Shown here: one piece after another, positions 59,034 through 64,000 of the stretch
Layout of the letters: each line of letters opens with the position of its first letter
Numbering within the stretch: position 1 is the stretch's first letter
Assembly: GCA_036389135.1 (NCBI GenBank)
Contig: DASVQP010000068.1
Span: 1 to 64,000, forward strand
Length of the DNA stretch: 64,000 bases
DNA from: Longimicrobium sp.
GTDB taxonomy: Bacteria; Gemmatimonadota; Gemmatimonadetes; Longimicrobiales; Longimicrobiaceae
Reading direction: 5' to 3'
The notes under the pieces: generated by a model
Seen by the model: the letters and a program-made list of their open reading frames with translations, nothing else
What the model was told of the DNA's origin: nothing
Databases searched by the model: none
Made by a program: the position numbers and the translations under genes

Positions 59034-60319
59034 CGCGCGCGGACGTACCCGGGGCCTGGCTCTTCGCCCGGCCCACGGGCGGCATCCGCTGGGGTCTGGA
59101 ACGGACGGAGGCGCTCCTCGCCGGTGTGGGTGATCCACACCGGCGTTTCCGTGCGCTCCACGTGGGCGGCACCAATGGCAAGGGTTCGGTATGCGCCCTC
59201 TGCGCCGCCGCTCTGCGCGCCGCCGACCCGCGCCGCACGGTGGGCCTCTACACGTCGCCGCACCTGATCTCCTTTGCGGAGCGCATCCGCATCGGCGGCG
59301 CGGCGGTGGAGCGCGACCTCCTGCTGGCGTGCGAGGCGCGCCTGCGTCCCGCCATCGAGGAGTCGGGCGCCACCTTCTTCGAGGCCACCACCGCCATCGC
59401 CTTCCTCTGCTTCGCCGAGGCGGGTGTGGACGCGGCCGTGGTGGAGGTGGGGCTGGGAGGGCGGCTGGACTCCACCAACGTCATCACCCCGGTCGCGACC
59501 GCCGTCACCAACGTCGGCATCGACCACACGGAGTACCTGGGCAACACCCCCGGCGAGATCGCGTGGGAGAAGGCGGGGATCTTCAAGCCCGGCATCCCCG
59601 CCATCGCCGGCGAGACGGAGCCGCTCCCCCTGGGCGTCCTGCGCCGCCGCGCGGAGGAGGTCGGCGCCCCCTTCTTCGCGCTCGATGACGCCGCGCGCGT
59701 GGACGACGTGCGCCTGTCGCTGGAGGGCACGCGCTTTCGCCTGGCGTCCGCGCGCTGGGGCGAGCGCGAGGTGCACACGCCGCTGATCGGCGCGCACCAA
59801 GCCCGCAACGCCGCCCTCGCCGCCGAGCTGCTGGGCATCCTCCCCGACGATCTGCGGCCGGGGTGGGACGCGGTGGAAGCGGGGCTGGCGGGGGTGCGCT
59901 GGCCGGGGCGGATGCAGGTGGAGGTGAGGAACGGGCTCACCTGGGTGTTCGACGTGGCGCACAACCCCGACGGCGTCGAGTCGCTGGCCGCCGCGCTGGA
60001 CGCGCTGGATCTTCCGCGTCCGCGCGTCCTCCTCGCGGCCATCCTCTCGGACAAGGACTGGCGCGCCATGCTCCCGCCACTCGCGGCCCGCGTGGACGCC
60101 GTCGTGCTCACCGTCGCACCCACCGCCCCCGACTCGCGGCGCTGGGACCCGGAGGCGGTGGCGGCGTCGCTGGAGGTGCCGCCGGGGGTGGCGGTGCGGG
60201 TGATCCCCGACTTCTCCGCGGCGCTCCAGCGGGTGACGACGATGGCGCCGTACGGCACGGTGCTGGTGACGGGGTCGGTGCACACGGTGGGGGATGCGCT
60301 GGGGGAGCTGGGGGTGTGA
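59030..60319 (+). CDS. folC: Dihydrofolate/folylpolyglutamate synthase
   Basis: A 429-residue Mur-ligase-like enzyme. The P-loop is HVGGTNGKGSV at about 44-54. Further motifs are LYTSPHLISFAERIRIGG, DAAVVEVGLGGRLDSTNVI, GIDHTEYLGNTPGEIAWEK, GIFKPGIPAIAG, and a C-terminal FDVAHNPDGVESLA with the conserved D-x-A-H-N. The start is GTG, overlapping accD by four bases. Confidence 0.94.
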   Translation: MTRADVPGAWLFARPTGGIRWGLERTEALLAGVGDPHRRFRALHVGGTNGKGSVCALCAAALRAADPRRTVGLYTSPHLISFAERIRIGGAAVERDLLLACEARLRPAIEESGATFFEATTAIAFLCFAEAGVDAAVVEVGLGGRLDSTNVITPVATAVTNVGIDHTEYLGNTPGEIAWEKAGIFKPGIPAIAGETEPLPLGVLRRRAEEVGAPFFALDDAARVDDVRLSLEGTRFRLASARWGEREVHTPLIGAHQARNAALAAELLGILPDDLRPGWDAVEAGLAGVRWPGRMQVEVRNGLTWVFDVAHNPDGVESLAAALDALDLPRPRVLLAAILSDKDWRAMLPPLAARVDAVVLTVAPTAPDSRRWDPEAVAASLEVPPGVAVRVIPDFSAALQRVTTMAPYGTVLVTGSVHTVGDALGELGV

Positions 60320-60381
60320 GGGGCCCCCTCCCCCGCTCGTTCCTCGCGACCCCTCCCCCAAAACTGCCTGGGGGAGGGGTG
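60320..60381. repeat. Left inverted repeat of the DUF559 element
   Basis: 62 bp beginning GGGGCCCCCTCCCCCGCTCG and ending CTGGGGGAGGGGTG. It is the reverse complement of 60813-60875 with one mismatch (G against A near the middle) and a one-base length difference. It starts immediately at the folC stop. Confidence 0.92.
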
Positions 60382-60428
60382 GTGGTCCGGGTTGGTTCCC
60401 GTGGGCGTGATCCGGGGTATCTGTATGG

Positions 60429-60830
60429 ATGAACTCCAACAGGATTCGGAAGACGACGCCTGAGCTCGACGCTCGGGCGAAAGAGCTGCGGCGGCGGGAA
60501 ACGCCGGCTGAGCGGGTGTTGTGGCGGCGGTTGCGGAGGGCGCAGGTGATGGGGTACAATTTCCGGCGACAGCACCCGGTCGGGCGCGCCATCCTCGACT
60601 TCTATTGCCCGAAGGGACGCCTCTGCGTGGAGCTGGACGGGCCGATCCACGACCGCACGCGGAACTACGATGCCGCGCGCGACGCCAACCTCGCCGCCCA
60701 CGGCGTCAGGGTCATCCGCTTCCGCAACGACGAGATCTTCGCCGACATCGAAGACGTCCTCGCCCGCATCCGCGCCGCGCTTCCTCCGCCGTGCGCACCG
60801 GAGCACGTCGATCACCCCTCCCCCAGGTAG
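60429..60830 (+). CDS. DUF559 endonuclease-like protein
   Basis: A 133-residue protein with a Vsr-like restriction-endonuclease fold. The pattern is RRRETPAERVLWRRLRRAQV, NFRRQHPVGRAILDFYCPKG (Asp as metal ligand), LCVELDGPIHD (Glu-x-Asp) and LAAHGVRVIRFRNDEIF. Family members are about 110-130 residues. The last residues (HVDHPSPR) are encoded by the right inverted repeat, so the gene ends inside the repeat. Function is not established. Its place between the repeats suggests it moves with them. Confidence 0.87.
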   Translation: MNSNRIRKTTPELDARAKELRRRETPAERVLWRRLRRAQVMGYNFRRQHPVGRAILDFYCPKGRLCVELDGPIHDRTRNYDAARDANLAAHGVRVIRFRNDEIFADIEDVLARIRAALPPPCAPEHVDHPSPR

Positions 60831-60875
60831 TTTTGGGGGAGGGGTCGCGAGGAACGAGCGGGGGAGGGGGCCCCC
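60813..60875. repeat. Right inverted repeat of the DUF559 element
   Basis: CACCCCTCCCCCAGGTAGTT through GGGGGAGGGGGCCCCC. It is the inverted partner of 60320-60381 (one mismatch in about 61 bp), overlapping the last codons of the DUF559 gene. Single copies occur near 17937, 26640, 26690, 32660 and 32920. Confidence 0.92.
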
Positions 60876-60887
60876 GCCGTCCACGTG

Positions 60888-60917
60888 TTGACACCGCCAT
60901 CCCCCGCGCCCTACATT
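60888..60917 (+). promoter_or_regulatory. Sigma-70-like promoter for purA
   Basis: TTGACA (60888-60893), an exact -35 consensus, is separated by 18 bases from TACATT (60912-60917). It lies about 95 bases before the purA ATG, directly after the right repeat of the DUF559 element. The insertion therefore sits just upstream of, but does not break, the promoter. Confidence 0.72.
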
Positions 60918-61010
60918 CGCCACAGGATACGTCGAGCGCGGTCCCACCTTTGCGGCGGGCCCGCGCTTTTGTGCGCAATGCGCCCGGATTCCTTTGGTAC
61001 AGCGTCCGAG

Positions 61011-62303
61011 ATGACTGGCAAGAACGGCTGTGTGGTGATCGTGGGCTCCCAGTGGGGAGACGAGGGGAAGGGGAAGATCGTCGACGTCCTCGCGGAGGAG
61101 GTGGACGTCGTCGCGCGCTACCAGGGCGGGGCGAACGCGGGGCACACCGTGCACGTGGGGACCGAGGAGTTCATCCTCCACCAGATCCCCTCCGGCATCC
61201 TGCACCCCAACCGCCGCTGCCTGCTGGGGAACGGAGTGGTGCTCGATCCCTTCCAGTTCTTCCAGGAGCTGGACAAGCTCACCGCGCGCGGCATCGACGC
61301 CGCGCCGCGCGTGGGGGTCAGCGGGCGGGCGCACCTCCTCCTGTCGTACCACAAGCTCCTGGACCGTGCCGCCGAGCAGCACCGCGGCGCCGGGAAGATC
61401 GGCACCACGGGGCGGGGGATCGGGCCGGCGTACGAGGACAAGGTGGCGCGCCAGGGGATCCGCGTGGCCGACCTGCGCGATGCCGCCCGCGCCGAGGAGC
61501 GCCTGCGCGCCGCCGCCGTGCGCGTCAACGAGCGGCTCTCGCTGCTGGCCACGGACGAGCGGGTGGATGCGGACGCGCTTGTGGCGGAGGTGATGTCGAT
61601 CCGCGACCGGCTCCTCCCCATCATGGTCGATACGGGGCGCGTGATCCACGACGCCATCCGGGCCGGCGAGCGCGTGCTGCTGGAGGGCGCGCAGGGGGCG
61701 CTGCTGGACGTGGACCACGGCACCTATCCGTACGTCACGTCGTCCAACACCACGGCCGGGGGCGCGGCGCTCGGCGTGGGCGTGGGCCCGACGGCGATCA
61801 GCGAGGTGTACGGGGTGGTGAAGGCGTACACGACCCGCGTGGGTGAAGGGCCGCTTCCGACGGAGTTTCCGTCGCCGATGCAGGAGCAGATCCGCGACCT
61901 GGGCGGCGAGTACGGTGCCACCACGGGGCGGCCGCGGCGCTGCGGGTGGTTCGACGCGGTGGTGGTGCGCTACGCGGCGCGCGTGAACGGGCTCACCGGG
62001 CTCGCCGTCACCAAGATGGACGTGCTGGACACGCTCCCCGAGCTCAGGATCGCGGTGAGCTACCGGGCGGGCGGGGAGTCGCTGGAGGACTTCCCCGGCG
62101 ACCTGGGGCTGCTGGCGGAGGCCCAGCCGGAGTATGAGACGATGCAGGGGTGGCAGACTTCCACCGCCGATGCGCGCCGCTGGGACGACCTGCCGCCGGC
62201 CGCGCAGGCGTACCTGCGCCGCATCGAGGAGCTGACGGAGGTGCCGATCCGCTACGTGTCCGTGGGGACGCGCCGCGACCAGATCATCCACGTGGAGCGA
62301 TGA
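61011..62303 (+). CDS. purA: Adenylosuccinate synthetase
   Basis: A 430-residue GTP-dependent enzyme joining IMP and aspartate on the way to AMP. The start MTGKNGCVVIVGSQWGDEGK contains the P-loop-like GDEGKGK. Further motifs are ARYQGGANAGHTV, IGTTGRGIGPAYEDK, EGAQGALLDVDHGTYPYVTS and a C-terminal VSVGTRRDQIIH. An upstream ATG at 60978 in the same frame is possible, but the normal family start fits 61011. Confidence 0.95.
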   Translation: MTGKNGCVVIVGSQWGDEGKGKIVDVLAEEVDVVARYQGGANAGHTVHVGTEEFILHQIPSGILHPNRRCLLGNGVVLDPFQFFQELDKLTARGIDAAPRVGVSGRAHLLLSYHKLLDRAAEQHRGAGKIGTTGRGIGPAYEDKVARQGIRVADLRDAARAEERLRAAAVRVNERLSLLATDERVDADALVAEVMSIRDRLLPIMVDTGRVIHDAIRAGERVLLEGAQGALLDVDHGTYPYVTSSNTTAGGAALGVGVGPTAISEVYGVVKAYTTRVGEGPLPTEFPSPMQEQIRDLGGEYGATTGRPRRCGWFDAVVVRYAARVNGLTGLAVTKMDVLDTLPELRIAVSYRAGGESLEDFPGDLGLLAEAQPEYETMQGWQTSTADARRWDDLPPAAQAYLRRIEELTEVPIRYVSVGTRRDQIIHVER

Positions 62304-62336
62304 CCCGTCCCGGACGTGCTCGTGGATGGCACCGGA

Positions 62337-62374
62337 AGGGCGCGGCAATGGGGCCGCGCCCTCCGCTCGTTTTT
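62337..62374 (+). terminator. Hairpin after purA
   Basis: AGGGCGCGGC (62337-62346) pairs with GCCGCGCCCT (62353-62362), with TTTTT at 62370-62374 seven bases further on. The stem is strong but the T-run is not adjacent. It lies between purA and hisC and argues against starting hisC upstream of it. Confidence 0.6.
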
Positions 62375-62391
62375 CGACCGGGAAGAACGCG

Positions 62392-63495
62392 TTGACCGAT
62401 CTGGACGCCGATGCCGTCCTCGCGCTGGTGAAGCCCTCCGTCCGTGCGATGGGGGCCTACACCCTGCGCCCGTACGAGCCGCGCATCAAGCTCAATCAGA
62501 ACGAGAACCCCTGGGACGTTCCGGACGAGGTCAAGGCGCGCATCGCCGCCATCCTCGCGGATCGGCCGTGGAACCGCTACCCGCCCTTTGTCGCCTCCAA
62601 CTTCATCGCCGCGGTGGCCGAGGCGACGGGGTGGCCGGCGGAGGGGATCCTGGTGGCGAACGGATCGAACGAGCTGATCCAGTCCGTGCTCGCGGTGGTC
62701 GTGGGGCCGGGGACCTCCGTCGTCATCCCCGAGCCGACGTTCACGCTCTACCGGCTGATGACGGAGGTCAACGCGGGCGAGGTGGTCTCCGTGCCGCTCG
62801 CCGCCGACCTGCGCTTCGACGTGGACGCCATCATCCGCGCCGCGCGGGAGAGCCGGGCGGCGGTGGTCGTGCTCTGCACACCCAACAATCCCACGGGCGC
62901 GGCGCTGTCGCTCGACGAGATCTCGCACATCCACGACGAGGCAAGCGGGCTGGTGCTCGTGGACCAGGCCTACGTGGAGTTCGGCGGCGCGGACGCGATC
63001 TGCCTGCTCGATTCGCACCCGCGGCTCGTCGTGCTGCGCACCTTCAGCAAGGCGATGGCGATGGCGGGGCTGCGCGCCGGCTACATGCTGGCGCACCCCG
63101 CGCTCACGGCCGAGGTGAACAAGGCCAAGCTGCCGTACAACGTCAACTTCTTCACCGAGGTCGCCGCGGCGGAGGTGCTGCGGGCCCGGCATCTGCTGGA
63201 GCCGGGGGTGGCGAAGCTGCGAGACGAGCGCGACCGGCTGATCCGCGAGATGTCTGCGATCCCCGGCCTGCGCGTGTACCCCAGCGAGGCGAACTTCTGG
63301 GTCTTTCGCGTGGAGTCGCCCAACATCACCCACACGCAGCTCTTCCAGCGGCTGCTGGATGAGCACGGAATCCTGATCCGCGACGTGAGCAAGTACCCGA
63401 TGCTTAAGGATTGCCTGCGCGTCAACGTCGGCGCGCCGGAGGAGAACGACGCCTTCCTGGGCGCCGTCCGCGCGATCATGGAGGAGGCGCGATGA
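62392..63495 (+). CDS. hisC: Histidinol-phosphate aminotransferase
   Basis: A 367-residue PLP enzyme of histidine synthesis. A frame from 62326 would run through the terminator hairpin, so the TTG at 62392, preceded by GGAAGAACGCG, is chosen. It has [43 protein letters not shown], a PLP-binding Lys in [17 protein letters not shown] (about 217) and a late [15 protein letters not shown] with the substrate-binding Arg. Its stop overlaps hisB by four bases. Confidence 0.93.
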   Translation: MTDLDADAVLALVKPSVRAMGAYTLRPYEPRIKLNQNENPWDVPDEVKARIAAILADRPWNRYPPFVASNFIAAVAEATGWPAEGILVANGSNELIQSVLAVVVGPGTSVVIPEPTFTLYRLMTEVNAGEVVSVPLAADLRFDVDAIIRAARESRAAVVVLCTPNNPTGAALSLDEISHIHDEASGLVLVDQAYVEFGGADAICLLDSHPRLVVLRTFSKAMAMAGLRAGYMLAHPALTAEVNKAKLPYNVNFFTEVAAAEVLRARHLLEPGVAKLRDERDRLIREMSAIPGLRVYPSEANFWVFRVESPNITHTQLFQRLLDEHGILIRDVSKYPMLKDCLRVNVGAPEENDAFLGAVRAIMEEAR

Positions 63496-64000
63496 GCCGC
63501 GTGGGCACGAGGGAGCGGAGCACGCGCGAGACGCAGATCCGCGTCCGCGTCGACCTGGACGGCACGGGAAAGGCCGAGGTGAGAACCGGCGTCGGCTTCT
63601 TCGACCACATGCTGGACGCGCTGGCCCGCCACGGGATGTTCGACCTGGAGGTGGAGTGCACGGGTGACCTGCACATCGACGCGCACCACACCGTGGAGGA
63701 CGTGGGGATCGCGCTGGGCGGCGCCTTGCTGGACGCGCTGGGCGACAAGCGCGGCATCGTGCGCTACGCGGATGCGACGGTGCCGCTGGACGAGGCGCTG
63801 GTGCGGGCGGTGGTGGACGTCTCTGGCCGCCCCTTTCTGCACTTCCACGTGCCGCTCCCCGCCGGCCAGCCGCGCATCGGCGACTTCGATGCGGCGCTGT
63901 CGGCGGAGTTCTGGCGCGGGTTCGCCATGGAGTCGCGGCTGACGATGCACCTGGACGGCATCCGCGGCGACAACGCGCACCACGTGGTGGAGGCGACCTT
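63492..64000 (+). CDS. hisB: Imidazoleglycerol-phosphate dehydratase (3' end beyond window)
   Basis: The first about 169 residues of a single-domain IGPD of about 200 residues, cut by the end of the window. [13 protein letters not shown] and [16 protein letters not shown] hold the first manganese-binding His/Glu set. [18 protein letters not shown] and the second-set region ending [10 protein letters not shown] follow. The start overlaps hisC (ATGA), so the two genes are coupled. Confidence 0.94.
   Translation, partial: MSRVGTRERSTRETQIRVRVDLDGTGKAEVRTGVGFFDHMLDALARHGMFDLEVECTGDLHIDAHHTVEDVGIALGGALLDALGDKRGIVRYADATVPLDEALVRAVVDVSGRPFLHFHVPLPAGQPRIGDFDAALSAEFWRGFAMESRLTMHLDGIRGDNAHHVVEAT

Noticed and set aside
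62326-62391. Upstream start for hisC at 62326
   Set aside because: It would place the purA hairpin within the coding sequence. The TTG at 62392 has a ribosome site and gives the family's normal N-terminus.

Overview
This is a high-G+C bacterial chromosome segment. Several traits suggest a Gemmatimonadota-type bacterium, probably near Longimicrobium: BTAD-TPR regulators, many short intergenic repeat families, a MurA with Asp in place of the catalytic Cys, and the overall gene style. This taxonomic placement is inference; no rRNA or other marker was tested. The window has a conserved housekeeping backbone (about 15.6-45.0 kb and 49.2-64.0 kb) and two accessory regions (about 0.4-15.4 kb and 45.0-49.2 kb).

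Region 1, about 0.4-15.4 kb, is the remains of an integron. Seven roughly 60-100 bp imperfect palindromes have attC architecture: outer GCCTAAC/GTTAGGC boxes, inner complementary arms and one or two unpaired bases. They separate small, mostly minus-strand genes (amphi-Trp, ParB-like, an unknown, a coiled-coil lipoprotein, a YEATS-associated helix protein, a membrane-anchored protein, a HEPN-like protein). A 66-codon C-terminal piece of an integron integrase (IntI) runs the opposite way and is joined directly to a truncated attC. The array is split by an 8 kb block. That block holds a BTAD-domain regulator, a divergent pair of unknown genes, and broken pieces of fumC. A broken piece of an MBL-fold hydrolase gene lies at the window's left edge.

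Region 2, 15.6-34.2 kb, is backbone. It carries a minus-strand cluster (MBL hydrolase, GlmU-like enzyme, mannose-1-phosphate guanylyltransferase, response regulator, roadblock protein). A plus-strand cluster follows (lipoprotein, serS, histidine kinase, pcrA-type helicase, hydrolase). Next come phospholipase-C-like, YtxH-like and DUF948-like genes, a split and degenerate NAD-synthetase-like pair with a P-II-like gene, then murA and pgeF. An FRG-domain gene and an EEP-nuclease gene (34.2-36.2 kb) look accessory.

Region 3, 36.9-51.9 kb, is the classic translation operon rimP-nusA-ylxQ-infB-ylxP-rbfA-truB-ribF, followed by rpsO-pnp. A visible promoter and an attenuator-like hairpin precede rimP. 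A 4.2 kb lower-G+C island sits between ribF and rpsO. It holds a JAB-like (HNHP motif) protein, three tandem 67-residue paralogues plus a truncated fourth, a second decayed copy of the JAB-like gene's 3' end, and an outer-membrane/inner-membrane gene pair. This resembles a polymorphic-toxin module with accumulated immunity genes.

Region 4, 52-64 kb, carries ald, dut, mreBCD-rodA (no mrdA between mreD and rodA), accD-folC, purA and hisC-hisB (the last cut by the window end). Between folC and purA a DUF559 endonuclease-like gene is bounded by two 61-62 bp nearly identical inverted repeats. Solo copies of the same repeat family occur elsewhere in the window, so the unit resembles a REP/RAYT-like mobile element.
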